A stretch of DNA of 64,000 nt, taken from contig NW_027185565.1 of assembly GCF_040183065.1 (NCBI RefSeq), positions 973,501 through 1,037,500 of the forward strand, in the 5' to 3' direction. The translations under genes were made by a program, and so were the position numbers. The DNA comes from Periplaneta americana (lineage: Eukaryota; Arthropoda; Insecta; Blattodea; Blattidae). The notes beneath the pieces were generated by a model. The model made no database searches. It worked only from the letters and a program-made list of their open reading frames with translations, and was not told the origin of the DNA. This document shows positions 10,600 through 23,351 of the stretch, one piece after another (within the stretch, counting starts at the first letter, position 1; each line of letters starts with the position of its first letter).

Positions 10600-11710
10600 A
10601 ACTGGATTTTTCCAAACCTAATATTAAATTTGTTATTTATATCGCTAAAGAACGATTACAATATAAATAACTTGAATATTATTTATACAGTAATTTATCA
10701 CTAAAGAACGATAACAGAATATACATGATAAATATCGTTTTGTTTAATTAATATAAGATATTATATAATACGTATTTAATTATCTAAATAAAATAACCTA
10801 TTTTACAAAGAAAGATGGTTATTTGTGTTATAATAATTACTTACATAAAATACATATTATTTATATTGCGAAAGAACAATAGCAATATAAATAACTTGAA
10901 TATTATTTCATAATGCTAATGATGGGAAAGAGAATATAAATAATAACTTGAATATTATTTATATCGCTAAAGAACGATAACAATATAAAAAACGTGAATA
11001 TTATTCATATCGGAATTTCACCGACTTATTACAGATGTATTTTAGAAATTGTAGAAGAATAGCAATTAGTAACAGTGTCCTATTTATTGCTCTTGGAGCC
11101 AAATTTGTAACTTTTAAAAGTGTGGTCCTATGTTGAAGTGTATGTGTTGTAACGGATGCTTGATTTGTTATGTATGTGAGTCAGTTATGGGATGCTTGAT
11201 GTCGTCGCAATGTCGTAATTATAGTTTGATTGTGTTTGTGTGACTATTGTGTATTAATTTATGATGTATGGTACGGAAAGCGGCATATTTGTGTTATAGA
11301 AGTGTTACGTATGTGTGTTGTTAATGTTTTTGTATGTTTCAAATTGATAACTGATATTTGTTTTGCAATCGCAATGCCTAATTTACGGATTGTTGATGTT
11401 TTGTTTACATCGCGTAAGCTAATTTAATTTTCTTTTCCATTTCTCTTTATGCTTATCTTTTTTGTGTATAAAACTATAGCCCTAACATACATATGTAAAA
11501 TAGGACTAACCCCATTGGAGATACAATAATAATTATTATTATTCATATCATTATAAAACGATAACAGAATACAAATGATGACTTGAATTTTATTCATATC
11601 TCCAAAGAAATATAACAAAATATAAATAACGTGATATCCATAAAGAACGATAACTGAATATAAATAATAATTTGAATATCATTTACATCGCTAAAGAACG
11701 ATTAAAAAAT
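10600..11710. repeat. AT-rich minisatellite of J copy 1
   Basis: Degenerate units of about 45-65 bp share the core ATCGCTAAAGAACGATAAC followed by AATATAAATAA and ACTTGAATATT. Copies are clear near 10645, 10700, 10870, 10960, 11600, 11640 and 11690. Unrelated sequence occupies about 11040-11500. Confidence 0.8.
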
Positions 11711-11721
11711 AAAATGAAAAC

Positions 11722-11792
11722 TTGAAGAAAGCCCGAACCCACAACCTTTGAATCATTAAACAAGCACTCTACCGCTGGTCTACGAGACGCAG
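11722..11792 (-). repeat. tRNA-like block 2 of J copy 1
   Basis: On the minus strand it reads TCTCGTAGACCAGCGGTAGA (A-box-like), then ATGATTCAAAGG and GTGGGTTCGGGC (B-box-like). Homologues are at 27396-27470 and 28607-28680. It faces block 1 across the minisatellite. Confidence 0.7.
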
Positions 11793-11939
11793 ATATAGAA
11801 CACTTTCAAAGTTCCAGAACTGCTTGTACAAGCACATGCATCGTGTAACTTCGCCGCGACCCGAAGTGGACTTTGAAAATATTCGCTGTTCACGAGTGCG
11901 GCCACTTTTTTTTTTTTGACAACTGTACAAGTGCAATAT

Positions 11940-12112
11940 CGAAACACCAGTCGTATTATTTGCATTCACCATTGACATCCTGTGATGTTGAACGGACATT
12001 CTCAAAATATAAAAACTGTTTCAGTAATCGCCGCAGGACATTTCAGTTCGCAAATCTTCAGATGTATATTGTTGTTCGTTGCAATGCCGGCAACGAAACC
12101 GAAGAAGACTGA
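11940..12112 (+). pseudogene. hAT transposase C-terminal dimerisation fragment
   Basis: The frame encodes LHSPLTSCDVERTFSKYKN, then CFSNRRRTFQFANLQMYIVV and RCNA. This is the hAT C-terminal dimerisation motif (pattern 'p.Ss..vERsFS..k.ils.rR..l..enl..l..i..N'). Only the C-terminus is present, directly right of J copy 1, so J may have inserted in or beside an older hAT copy. A second copy of the same motif is at 23180-23350. Confidence 0.75.
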
Positions 12113-13807
12113 ACCTTGCATGTATAAGGTATGTATTAATGTACTTTATTTTCACTCATAACCACATTTTACTAGGCCTACCTTTGTTTATGGCCGCAGT
12201 GTGTGCCCAGTACCGAGTGTGTAAAAGCTATAGTCAATGCTTGAGTACATTGATTGCTAAAGTATCCCGGTTTCACCCTCTAGTTATGACGTTTTTCTTG
12301 TAGTAAGAACGAGAAAAATGAAGGTAGTGCATAAGTTTACGGTAAGACTTTTAAGTCTTCAAGTGACTGGGCATGGAGTGATTTTGTACACAGCCATAAT
12401 AATGAATTTTCTTACGTATTATCCACGTGGCTTAAGGCATCATGCCTGAAATCGCGTTGCGGTATGCGCGCTCGTTTGGGTGCTTATGGGAAGGAAATTT
12501 CTCATGAAATTTGTGCCAGTGTACGGACCCGATATCGACAAAGTATCTCGATTCGTTTGGGGATTTCCGATAGGTGGCAAAATCCGATTATGAGAACCTG
12601 CTACAACAGCTGGGGTTATCTTGCTCACACGTTAGCCGAGTACTTTTTCGATGATAGTTCACCTGCAGGTGTGTATGGTTATCATGAAGCCAACAGCCGG
12701 CTGTTCTTCCTCTATGGGTTGTCGCGCCACAGATTACTTGCTATAATTAATTGAAGTTTATGGAATTACAAAATGCGAATTAATTTCCGGAGCTCTGTAG
12801 AAAGTTATGTGCAAATAAATAAAATGAGAATGAAACACACGAGCAGAAATTTCGGTTCAAGTGTTAAATCCATTTTAGCAGTATAGGTTAAAAGGAGCAT
12901 TCCAATTGGCCTATTACTTCAGCTGGCAATGAATTACGTCCCAAAATGCGTGAGGTTACTAGGAAATCCATGGATGGTTTCGACAAATTAAAAGAAAGTT
13001 GAAATGGATTCAAATGTAACCAGAATACGTCTCTAATAGCGCTGCTGTTCGCTAGATTATGTAAGCTACTAAAGTATTTAATCGTCATTTACAGGCGTTA
13101 AGTTACATCTTTCACAATGAATTGTGCGGCTACTTTTAAACTGTTTTTTCCCACGCAATTAACATCCATAACTTTCCAGTCTTATGCTTGAAGGTTCTCA
13201 CTGCACACGCAGTGGTTACATAACTAGACTATTATATATAAGCTTATATATATATATATTTTTTTAAATTTGAACTATTCCAAAATCATTCTGATTTTGA
13301 TAACTTTTCCGAGCTTCTACAACTATATCTTTCAATAAGGTTGCAGAACATCATAAATGTGATATTTTCTTTATTGATACCTAGTTCAGACTCTTTTCTT
13401 TCCTCTTTTCTCATTTTTAAGGTCGCTAATATTATCTCTGTTACTACTTTAGCATTTAAATGAACAACACTGAAGAAAAGTACAAATGTTGTCATGAAAC
13501 TGCAGTATACACAAGTGAGGAACAAACTTTGAAAATCTGAAATGTCCACTTTCAGAAAATGCTACAAATAGACTGCCTCTCTAGTAAACGAAGATTTTCC
13601 TAGGATGAAATTTTATATAAGTCTCTAGCAAACAAAAAGTAATAATAATACCAAGAAAGAAAACGATACTGGTTAAATTTGAATTAGAAATAGTTCTTCG
13701 AATGTGCTGGGACACAGGAGTATCTGTTGTGCATTTGGAAGTCATCTTGTACTGCTATTTTCCTCTATATGGGGTGAAGATTACTACTGGTGAAGTTAAT
13801 TTTTAAC
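12113..13807. other. Unassigned stretch with one 96-codon frame
   Basis: I recognise nothing firm here. A 96-residue plus-strand frame at 12464-12754 (begins MRARLGAYGKEISHE) lies in a locally GC-richer patch, but it has no domain, signal peptide or splice context that I can identify. A (TA)n run lies at about 13236-13260. Confidence 0.3.
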
Positions 13808-15224
13808 CAGGGTTGTAGTCCCAAGCTTTACAGTGCCGGAGCTCTCTATGTTTTTTAAGCTTTGGGGAAGGGGGAAGGTTTGGATACAAAAAAAAAATAA
13901 GACGAAGAAAGAAATGTCATAAAGTAAGACTGTAAGAAGAATGCAAGGCAACACCAATCAATACCTACTCCATTAATTAGCTTCTGAAGCTCAAGTAAAC
14001 CGAAATGGTCACTGTAAGGGTGATCATTCTGCGCAATGTAATAAGCTGATATAAATTTCGCTTTTGTTGCTTCACGGTGGGCTGCACTCGTTTATTCGCC
14101 AACATTTTCAAGTGATTGCTATTCAGACGTATCATTATTTTTTGTGCTATATTATGAGCATTGGATTTCTTGTGTTCAATGATTTTTTTTCGTAGTGACT
14201 TAAGATGATCTGATCTGATCTGTTTGATCCGAAGTAATTTACTGAATATGAGCGCAGTTCATTAGATAGAGAAATACACTCTTTTTTTAATGCACTTAAT
14301 GTAGTTACTTCATGACACACTTTAGAGCAGGGATGAGACGATATTAGCTCCCAATCACGGTAGAAGAGCTCGACCTTGATTACGAGCGCATAGCACATCC
14401 ACTACATAGCGTCGTAACATGGACATCAGGGATGTACATGCACATGCAGCGAATAAAGGCAGTAATTATTAAATAACATGCGTTACTAAATGTATTGCTA
14501 TGTAATAAGGCTAATTATTCAGTTATTTAAATACATGTACATATACAAACAAATCGCAAAGGGAAGGGTTTTTTAGGAACAAAAAGAGAACTAGGAAAAG
14601 TTATTGTATGTAAACCATTTTCTTGTTAAAAGCAATTATTTATTATGTAAATACTTCACTTCATTGGTTAGAAGGAACTAATAATTAGGATCTACCTCTC
14701 GACGTGTGTCATCTCTAAGTACTTTTGAGTATTTGTTGAAAAAATAATAATGATAATATTGATTGAAGTAGAGTAAGTTATATTGATTGTGTGATTTTTA
14801 AAATGTAGTCCTTACTCTTCAGTCGTGATTATGTAATGAGTTTTCTTAGAATGATTTGTGAGATGCATGTAACACGAAAAAACAAATTGATTAAATTAAG
14901 ATATTGAGAGCCATCGTAATTTTTGGGGTCAATCATTTAAGGGGATATGTATGATTTTTAAAACTTCCACAATTTTCAACCAAAATTTGTGAAATTTAAA
15001 CTATATAAACAGATCTATAATAATATCATGTGTACAAAATTTGATGGAATTTGGTCTAATAGTTTTGAAATTATATTTTTAAGTATATTTTATATTAACG
15101 TTACTGAAAAAGCTCCTTGCATCAAAGTTTTCAAAATGATTAGTTCATATTTACTCAAAATCTTGAAAATAGTTAATGGAATAAAAGTAAATAGCTTTTT
15201 TGAGCTTAGTTTTAGTATTTATGT

Positions 15225-15300
15225 ATTTAACCTGGTAGAGATAAGGCCGTCGGGCCTTCTCTGCCCCTCTACCAGGGGATTACAACTATAACATGAACAA
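15225..15300 (-). mobile_element. LINE 3'-terminal stem-loop fragment
   Basis: On the minus strand: TGGTAGAGGGGCAGAGAAGG, a GGCC-type hairpin, then TATCTCTACCAGGTTAAATA. The 3' end of LINE C at 39105-39165 has the same form (GAGAAGGCC...GGCCTTAGCTCTGCCAG then AAATA repeats). It is a 5'-truncated LINE tail, and the hairpin is probably what the RT recognises. Confidence 0.6.
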
Positions 15301-15559
15301 TAAGATTACAATTAATATTAAATTTGCAATTAGTAATAGTATAATTTGAAGTGCAATCAAAGATAAAATATTATTTCTAAATTAAAGAAACACGTAGTCT
15401 AATAAAAGTAAATATCCAGAAACAAGCAACAAAACAAATAAAACATCAAAAATACATTTAAAATAAAGAAATAAAAGGAATCTAGATACAATCTAGCGAC
15501 CCAAATGTAAATTAATTTACCTTCGATGTCAATTCCGAAATCAATTTATTGCTCTCTTA

Positions 15560-15735
15560 TCCTGAATAGTGCCTATTTTTTTTCATGTTGCGTCTCATAA
15601 TGCCGTTTTATGTTCCTTTTTTGCAAATGATATTTTTTTTACACAACAAACACTGGACTTCATCACCATGTTCGAAGCATAAATATTGTATCTTCCACTC
15701 TTCCTTGAAAGCTTTAAGCGCTTCCGTTCCGTCAT
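15560..15735 (-). pseudogene. BED-type zinc finger relic
   Basis: One minus-strand frame gives AFKEEWKIQYLCFEHGDEVQ followed by CLLCKK. After a one-base shift, the next frame gives NIKRHYETQHEKK. Joined, this is a C-x2-C...H-x4-H finger with the aromatic lead-in typical of transposase BED/SPIN-DOC-type fingers (the 'YNIRRHYETKH' pattern). It would have been the DNA-binding N-terminus of the hAT transposase. The frameshift and stops show it is dead. Confidence 0.65.
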
Positions 15736-16462
15736 GATGCGCTGTGTTCTAAGATCTGTACATCCTTTAGCAATGTTTATAGGTAAAAGAGCTCCGCGCG
15801 CGCGCAGCGGGCATAAAAGGGCTCTCGCTCGAAATTACTAGTCACCATCGAAAGACTGCTTTAGAGCCTAGCGTACATTGATTACAACCAATCCACGGAT
15901 AAGCTTCTTTTTTCTTGACCATATATTTTCTTCATTCCATACATTCGGCCACTCATTTTGCAGGCCGACTTTGTGACTTTCACTATCTTGAACATTATGT
16001 CGTTGAATATTCTTCGCAGTCATACTGGAACTGTATCTTCTATAACAGTATCTCTGGTTGAATTACTAGGCTCATCAAATAGAAGCGATGGGCTTGAAAT
16101 ATCAACAATATCAGGAAAGGAAGCTTTTGTAACTCCACTAGTAACAGAAATGGCACGAGAAAAGAAAGAAGTTAATAATTTTTTTGTCTACGTTTATTTT
16201 GTTCCATAAATTACTGAAAGGCAATAGATAAAAACAAGAGTTTCAAACAGTATAGGCACGTTATAGGCAGTAAATTAACTGTTTAAAATTCACTTCGTGA
16301 AATAGGCCTAACTGGGAAACAAACACAACACATTTCGGTAACACCATAGGCAATCTCCTGTATCGTACAAAGACGCAAAAACTAACGAAATACGATACGA
16401 AACGAAAGTGAATTAGGAATGTGATCATTTCGCGCAGGCACACAGTGTGCAATAACACAAAT

Positions 16463-17226
16463 CTAGCTGGACAAAATTAATAACTTCTCTGCATTCCAAC
16501 GGATTGTTATGAAACTTTGTACAGACCTTATAAATAACACATTTTTTTTTTGTGTACAAACTCCGACTACGTTTGTGTACGAGGAACTACACCTTTATAG
16601 GGGGTGGTTTTACATTGAAATAACAACTTCTCTCCTATCTAACAGAATTTTATGAAACATTGTACGGATGTTACAGGTAGAATATATTATATTTTTTGTG
16701 TGCAAACTCTATTTACGGTTCCATAGGGGAAGTACCACTTTACATAGGGTGTATTAAGCAGAATTAATTTCTCTCCTACATAACAGATTTTTATGAAACT
16801 GTGTACAGGAGTTACAGGCTACATACATTTTTATGTACAAATACTGATTTCATCTGTATGCTACCTGTAACCTAATTGTTGTACAAAGTTTCATAAGAAC
16901 ATATTATATAGGACAGAAGTTATTAATTTTGTCTAAATGCACCACTATAAATGAGTAGTTCCTCTTATAAAACATAATCAGACTTTATAGACAAAAAATA
17001 TATTGCACCTGTAACTTCTGTATAAAGTTTCATAAAAATCTGTTAGATAGGAGAGAAATTATTAATTTTGTTTAAATGCACCCGCTATAAAGGGGTAGTT
17101 TTTCTTGTGCAAACATAGGCCTAATCAGAATTTGTACACAAAACATGTGTGTCACCTGAAAGGCATGCACAGTGTTTCATAACAATCCGTTAGAATGCAG
17201 AGAATTTATTAATTTTGTCCAGCTAG
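16463..17226. repeat. 764-bp palindrome of six ~141-bp units (3+3)
   Basis: The outer ends are CTAGCTGGACAAAATTAATAA and its complement. Each arm holds three units with the core TAACTTCTCTCC...TTTTATGAAAC...TGTACA. Units start near 16483, 16625 and 16766, and mirror-image units lie near 16921, 17061 and 17207; the centre is at about 16845. Units have diverged by roughly 10-25% by eye. It resembles a foldback element or a palindromic MITE. CTAG occurs at both borders but is itself palindromic, so it does not prove a target duplication. Confidence 0.85.
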
Positions 17227-18301
17227 TGATTTGCGTTCTGATTCACTGTGCGTTTGTTAAGGTTAGATAAAAATGTGTACAATGTGTTTTTAACCTGATG
17301 TTCGATATCATGTGGATAATTTTGCAGGCCTAAAACACTCACAAGTGATTAAAAACTTCCTTATTTCATGATTATTTTCTGCTGTTAAGCCAAACATGGA
17401 ACAGTTATCGTATGATTCGTATGCCCCACCACTGAAAAAAAATAATTACTGATAAATGCGAAAGAACGTGCAAACTTTAAAACCGGGATTCAATACTCTA
17501 AATTATGTTCTATTAAATGGTAAAAGAATTGTTGTAACCGGACGTGACCGGCTATATTACAACTCACATTATATTTAGAGAACTTTAAAATAATATAGCC
17601 TATATATATTTTTTTTTTTCAGTTGTAATGTTTAGACCGTACTGTGATAAGAAAAATACTTAAAAATTTGTAATTGAAGTCACGTTAGTAAGAACGTACC
17701 TATGTGAACAGAATCCATGTCTCACAACACAATACATCACTAACAATTGGCTCTTTTTCATTCACATAGTAAGACTTTCTAAGACTGAACCGGAGCGAGA
17801 AGTGTTAGGAAGAACTCATTGTTCATACCCTTCTAAATATAGTTTGCCGCTGATAAAACAGTAAAAGCTATTTCTCACAACATTCTTCAAATGTTAAAGA
17901 ACATGAATTCATATTCACCTATGCCTAACTAAACAAGTCGAAATTTGATTTTTGTCCACCTAGACTGGGAAAATTGCACACTGTGAGGCGCACTAAAGTT
18001 TAGTTTGGTGATTGTCTTGTCACTGATTCTTCCCCATTTGTCACCACACACCCCGTATACTCTCCTAGTGGTCTCGCGACCCTCTAATTCCGAACTTGTT
18101 CCGATTTTCTAAAGGAAGCACAGAAAATATAATCACCAAATATTCTGGCATTAACTAAGATATCGTTAGCTGGGAAAGTATTGTGATGTCAAAACAGATT
18201 TTAAAATTCCAAATCAGTGCCGGACCTCCGCTCCACCTTCGAACACAGTGCCGGAGCGTCGCTCCGATCCGCTCCACATCCACTACATCTCTGTTCTTAA
18301 C

Positions 18302-20568
18302 ATTATTTCATGGAATGTAGCAGTTACGAAATATAATACGTGATTTGTGGGGAAATATATTTCCATTGTTCAAGGTATTTTAAGTTAAGACATTTTTTGA
18401 TTACGAATTTTTACTGTGAATTAGAAGAGCAACGGCACAGATTTACAGGAATGGTGAATATTCTTTCACCAAGAACGCCTGCCCATACGTTCATTGAGAA
18501 TGGGTGCTGATGCCTAGTTTCTTCAACTGCATGGGAATTTTCATCAGCCCACACATGCCGTTTACGGAAATTCACAACACCATCTCTGCTGAACCCCGCT
18601 CATATCCGCAACTAGACTTTTGTTTTCAATATTCCTTGCGACGTATTATTCCATGCCAAGGGTGTCAACTACGGTATGATTTTCTGGTAGTATGCTGTAT
18701 TGTAGGGCAGAGAAATGCATTGCCGTGAATGGACGTCACATTGAGCACCTCCTGTGAACAAGTGTTCAGATCTCAGAAAGTATGTGTTGTAGGACCCATG
18801 TTTATTAGACATTATTTTCTTATTTTGATGCATACTAATCACCTCTTAAAATAATGGATACTTTTTTAACATTCCGTATTTGGTAGCTTTTCTTTGCCTC
18901 TATGTTAGTGAACACTTTAGCAGATATTACTTTGTCTGTGCGTGTAATGTATTCTTGTCCACTGTTCCGTGCCTTCTTTCTGCTGTTGTCTTTCCATTTC
19001 CTGGATTTCTTTTCCTCTTTTTGCTATTATTTGTCTTATTTTCACTATTTCGTCACTTACAAAAACATTAGTACGGTCAACATCCGCCATGTTGCTTGGA
19101 AACTTATTGTATCAAAGTAGTTCTCCCATTGGTCAGTTAGGTAAACAGCTGGCCAACCCGAACCAAGGTTTCAAAGAACTGTGGGATACCTCCTTATTCC
19201 ATTCAGAATTTTGATACAACTTACAAATCTCTTTCATCGTTTCATGTGTTCATATTTATTTTAAAATGGAGCTATCCCTCACTTAAATAGCACATTAAAC
19301 TAACAGTAGATGGACTCCGCTTTCATAATAAGGAGTTAGTTCATTTTTTACCAAAATGTGAGATACCCCCTAATTCCACTAACCCCTTCAATTAGTCCGG
19401 CCCGTACAAGATAGAAGAAACTGCGAGTAGGAAGGGAGCACAGCGAGAAGGCGATTGGTTTAACCATACAAAGGCAGAAAGGTGGAGCATGCTACAGGTT
19501 AATTGAAATTCCCAGCAAAACCGGTTGAAAAGTTTCCAGGTGCCGGCCCATCGCGTGCATTCGTTGGAAGCGTCAGAAGGGGCGAAGTGCACGGAGTACA
19601 TCATACATTTCAGGCTATGCACAACTTACCTAATATCCTCATGTTGTGGTATAAATTCCTACCTTTAATTATATTCTATCTGTTTTAGTCATCTGACTAT
19701 ACCGAGCAATAGTTTGATTCAAACTACGAAAATAAGTCCCGTTGTAATTTTATTTCGGCCCTAGCTTCTCTCATAGTTGTGCAAAACGTAGCCTATATTA
19801 CATTACTAAATTAGGCGCACAAGAAAGCTTAGTCTTCTAAGGTTTGTCTCTCTGGCACTTACAGCCTTTATATCCAGTCTTCAAATCATAAATGCTTGAG
19901 TCATTTCTCAATTAATTTCGTAATTATATAGGTTACGCCATGTTTAATTCACATCATAAACCGTCATATTGCAAAAAGTTTTCAAAATATCACGGTCAGT
20001 TTGGTCGCTATTCCCGATTTTTTTTCTTTGAACTTCACTTACTCTTAACTTGTAATTTCTGTAATTCTGTCTTTTGTTGTTATGTTGAATTAATCTATTT
20101 AATTGCTAAATAATTATAAATCCTTGCACTGACTGCTGTTTGGATTTGTCAGACACTAGCTTTGGTGTAAATTGTAACATAATTTATTTAATTATAAATA
20201 ATGTTATCGATTAAGAAATCATTTGTATTAAATAATTTCAAAAATAGTGAGTTGCATCAAGAAAATATTAAGTGCAGTAAAGTGAAATATAAGTTAGTTT
20301 AACGTTAATAAATGCGGTATAGTGAAGATATAAATTGCAGTGTAGGTCTATTTAAATACTATAGTGCCAGAGTATAAACAGCGTAATAGATGTCTAAGTT
20401 AGTAAATTTATTAGAAACTGGATGGAATTGGAATTTAAATCTGTAAATATTATAAATTATAGGCCTATAACTTACAATGAAGTCTATTGTTGCTTTACCT
20501 GAAAAGTGTGGTGTTGTAGGAGTTTTGTAAAAATTTTAATTTCTGTTTTCATGGGAAGTGTATCAATG
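18302..20568. other. No gene recognised
   Basis: AT-rich sequence. A GC-richer patch at 19390-19620 has short open frames on both strands with no recognisable domain. Two similar strings (GGGATACCTCCTTATTCCA at about 19182, GAGATACCCCCTAATTCCA at about 19360) look like a decayed direct repeat. Confidence 0.4.
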
Positions 20569-20570
20569 TA

Positions 20571-21378
20571 CAGTGAAATCTCTCATTTTCGGACATCGAA
20601 GGGACGTAACAATCTGTCCGCATCTGGGAGGTGTCCTTATTTGGGAGGGAGGCTCCCCAATCTAACAGTAAATTTATAATAGGCATTATGTATCCGTTCA
20701 CGCTTTAAATGAAATGTAATACTGTAGTTTAATTCTAAATACAGTATACTGCAGTAAATTCTTTGCAACTTTGAACTACAGTAGATAAGACCAAAAAAGG
20801 AAAATACAGTACTGTGCCATGCAATTTTATTCTAGGCCTACAGTTATACAATAGGCCTACTGTAATTTACAGTTTTCAACTTAACTTTTACGTTCAGGTG
20901 TCATGTCTCTCGAAACAGAACAACTGATTGAAGTGAAGAGAACGATCCTACTAACCTTATCATGTGTCGAATACAATTTTACGATCGCGGAAACGTTGGG
21001 CCCATCAGACAGGTTAAATTTTATGACTTTGTTTATCCACCCGCTTCGAGTTAACAAGGAGTAGCCGGCTGGGCTAGAGGTAGCCTACGAGACCCTTATT
21101 GTCTTCTTTCATGTTAAAGAATTTCTGTACAGTTCCCAAAACTAAATTTTCCATTTTTGTAACACATTAGGTCTCGAAATCCAAGTTCTGTCTGCAGTCA
21201 GAAGGTAAAACAAGCTTTAGGACTGTGAAACAGCTGTCCGTGTCCGTGTCTGAGAGTGTCCGTAAACGAGAGTTAAATTTATCATTATTTCTATATTATT
21301 TCAGTTGGGACATAAAAATCTGTCCGTATATGAGGAGTGTCCGTATCTTGGGAGTGTCCGTAAGGGGAGGTTTCACTG
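20571..21378. mobile_element. pogo/Tigger-like non-autonomous element
   Basis: The left end reads CAGTGAAATCTCTC and the right end is the complement of CAGTGAAACCTCCC. Both are bordered by TA (20569-20570, 21379-21380). The motif GTCCG(T/C) with GGGAG-type spacers is repeated near both ends (20595-20655 and 21235-21370), as expected for binding sites. No transposase is visible. TA duplication and CAGTGAAACCTC ends fit the pogo group. Confidence 0.7.
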
Positions 21379-21424
21379 TATATCCTGTTAATTCTGTTGG
21401 AAATGATAGGTAGGAGTATAGGAA

Positions 21425-21760
21425 TATGATAAAATGATCTGTGATCAATTGGACAGGATCACAATCGTGGAATTGGAATTACATGATGCAAAGAATGAAA
21501 TAAATAAATTGAAAGCTTTGAAAGACAGCATTATGTAGTTTAAGTTAATAACTAGGGGGAATTTTATTTGGCACATGGAGGAAACCGAAAAATTTCAAGT
21601 CTAGGGGCAAGCCTAGATGTTTCTCTTCAAATGATATTGCATTAATCAAAGTGAAGAACAAATTCAGTGTTCTCGAAGCAATGAATGTTGACCAGGATAC
21701 AGTAATTCAAACCCTGTCTCGACACAAAAAAATCATTCATAAAGCTGAAAATGTTGGTAA
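21425..21760 (+). pseudogene. Possible LINE ORF1 relic
   Basis: One frame gives ICDQLDRITIVELELHDAKN, a coiled-coil-like heptad stretch. After a frameshift another gives TWRKPKNFKSRGKPRCFSS and NKFSVLEAM. A basic segment followed by 'NrFsvL' is common in ORF1 (gag-like) proteins of LINEs. It is weak evidence, and I see no zinc knuckle. Confidence 0.3.
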
Positions 21761-21901
21761 TACAAGGTGAGCCAATGAAACAGGCGATTTTCAGATTCGT
21801 GTCTTTTCGGGTGTTGTCGGGTATTTTAATTGTTACATGCAACAATCTATTATTCATTCGATAGCATTTGTTTAGGCCTATAATAGATCGTTAGACTAGT
21901 G

Positions 21902-22633
21902 AACAACATGCTTTCGCTAATAAGGCATATTACAAAAATAATAGTTTCATTGATGCAGAACGGCTATTTCCACATCATTACAATATCCATCGCAATGAAA
22001 CGAAATCATAAGTCCATGCAATAAAAATCTGGAATCAGAACTTTGAAGTAACTGGTTCTGCGTTAAAGAAGAAGTCTCCAGGCAATCAAAGATCTATCCT
22101 ACGTACCCCGGAAAACATCAACACTGTAAAGGCTGGTTCACAATAAACGGAGAACGGAAACGACAACAGGAACGGAAATAATGTTAAAATAAATGCATTT
22201 AAATGTGTTCATTCGCAATAGTTGTAAATGCTCACATTTAAATATATTTATTTTAACAATATTTCCGTTCTCATTCTCGTTGTCGTTTCCATTCCCGATT
22301 TATTGTGAACCAGCCTTAAGAGTTGTTATGATCTGTAGTCCTAAACGTTCTGCCAGTTATCATGCAATTTCACTTGGCTTGTCAAAAACCAGTAAACTTA
22401 TACGAAGAAATCTTCGTAAGCTCTTACACATGAATCCATACAAAATTAAAGTAGTGCAGACATTAAAAGATGCTGATAAAGTAAACCCCATGACTTTCTG
22501 ACAACAATTCTTAGATATACTGTAAAAATGTCAACGAAGACAATCTCCACAATATGCTGATGAGTGATAAAGCTCATTTTCATCTCTCTGGATACGTCGA
22601 TAAACAACTTCCGATACTGGTCACCAACTAACC
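21902..22633 (+). pseudogene. Mariner-like transposase, N-terminal and central part
   Basis: The N-terminal piece reads HAFANKAYYKNNSFIDAERL, then FEVTGSALKKKSPGNQRS and RTPENINTVK, a paired-type helix-turn-helix region. After the MITE it resumes with SPKRSASYHAISLGLSKTS, then HMNPYKIKVVQTLKDADKVN. A decayed stretch follows that includes a SDEAHFHLSGYV-like segment (first catalytic Asp region, read through stops) and the YWSPTNPYE-like end. A stop follows DKVNPMTF. Non-functional. Confidence 0.75.
22130..22316. mobile_element. MITE M, copy 1 (TAA duplication)
   Basis: This 187-bp element begins AGGCTGGTTCACAATAAAC and ends with the inverted form. It is bordered by TAA on both sides (22127-22129 and 22317-22319). 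The inner sequence is nearly palindromic (TTAAAATAAATGCATTTAAA with its mirror). The 3-bp TAA target and the GGCTGGTTCACAAT end resemble PIF/Harbinger MITEs. Other copies: 37488-37705 (complete), 38180-38272 and 39960-39998 (partial). Confidence 0.85.
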
Positions 22634-23106
22634 CTTATGAAAAGAGCTAGGGAGTTCGTATCAAAGCAGTAGATTTCAGTCGAGTACAGCGAGGAGTATA
22701 GATATCACCCTCTCCTCGCCCTGCTGCCGCTCGCTACAGATGATACACAGTAGGCATATGTGCACAAACAACGTATAGGCCTAGTGGAATTCTGTGGAAC
22801 TGTGTATAGTCGTGAATAATTTGAAGAATGTTGTTAATTTATATTAATATTTTAGGTTCTGAACAAAGTGAGCTATTCTGTTATTATCGCATTATTTAAG
22901 TATAGTTAATATTATGCTGTTAAATAATTATCCAAACAGGAGTGTGTAACACATTATTTTTCCCCGATTATTCTTCGTTAAATGTTGACGTCTCATGCTG
23001 TTATGCATTCAATTGCGTTACTGTCTAAGTTCAACATCGGAATTATGATACGAACTTCCTAGCTGTAATTTCAATAGAAATTAACAATTTTCTTGAAAAC
23101 AATTAT

Positions 23107-23351
23107 GTGTTTATTGTTATGTCCCACATACGAGATATACTATTAGATACACAAAGTAGTTGTTCACCTGATGATAGTAATAAATATTGTATCATATGTC
23201 GGATTTGCTCCAGTAAGTTAACGTCTTGTGACGTAGAACGAATATTTTTAGAGTACAAATATTGTTTTTATTTTTTTCTGAACATAAAAGGAGTATTTCT
23301 TTTGAAAATGAAAATGCTCATTGTTATTTGTTATAATGAGGCTAGAATCAT
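23107..23351 (+). pseudogene. hAT transposase C-terminal fragment of hAT-3
   Basis: The frame reads SSKLTSCDVERIFLEYKYCF, then a decayed helix and MLIVICYNEARI, matching the hAT dimerisation motif found at 11940-12112. It runs straight into the left terminal repeat of element D, which apparently inserted at or just after the end of this domain. The upstream catalytic part is missing. Confidence 0.65.

Larger units (their letters stand above)
9081..11925 (-). mobile_element. Element J copy 1 (TA-flanked, tRNA-like, minisatellite)
   Basis: The ends are inverted repeats: CAGCTGTCAAAAG...AAGTGG at 9081-9102 and CCACTTTT...GACAACTG at 11902-11925, each bordered by TA (9079-9080 and 11926-11927). 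Inside, from left to right, are a non-coding arm, a trapped LINE A fragment, tRNA-like block 1, a long AT-rich minisatellite, tRNA-like block 2 and a GC-richer terminal arm. The same order occurs, inverted, in copies 2 and 3. No transposase is present. TA duplication and CAG ends suggest mobilisation by a Tc1/mariner-class enzyme, but that is inference. Confidence 0.75.
13808..18293 (-). mobile_element. hAT-like element with BED-finger relic (hAT-2)
   Basis: The ends read CAGGGTTGTAGT (13808-13819) and the complement of CAGAGATGTAGT (18282-18293). The 8 bp outside are TTTTTAAC (13800-13807) and TTCTTAAC (18294-18301), a 7/8 match as expected for a hAT insertion. Inside are a minus-strand BED-type zinc-finger relic (15560-15735), a LINE 3' tail (15225-15300) and a large palindrome (16463-17226). 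I could not identify the catalytic domain, so it is probably eroded or deleted. Confidence 0.6.
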
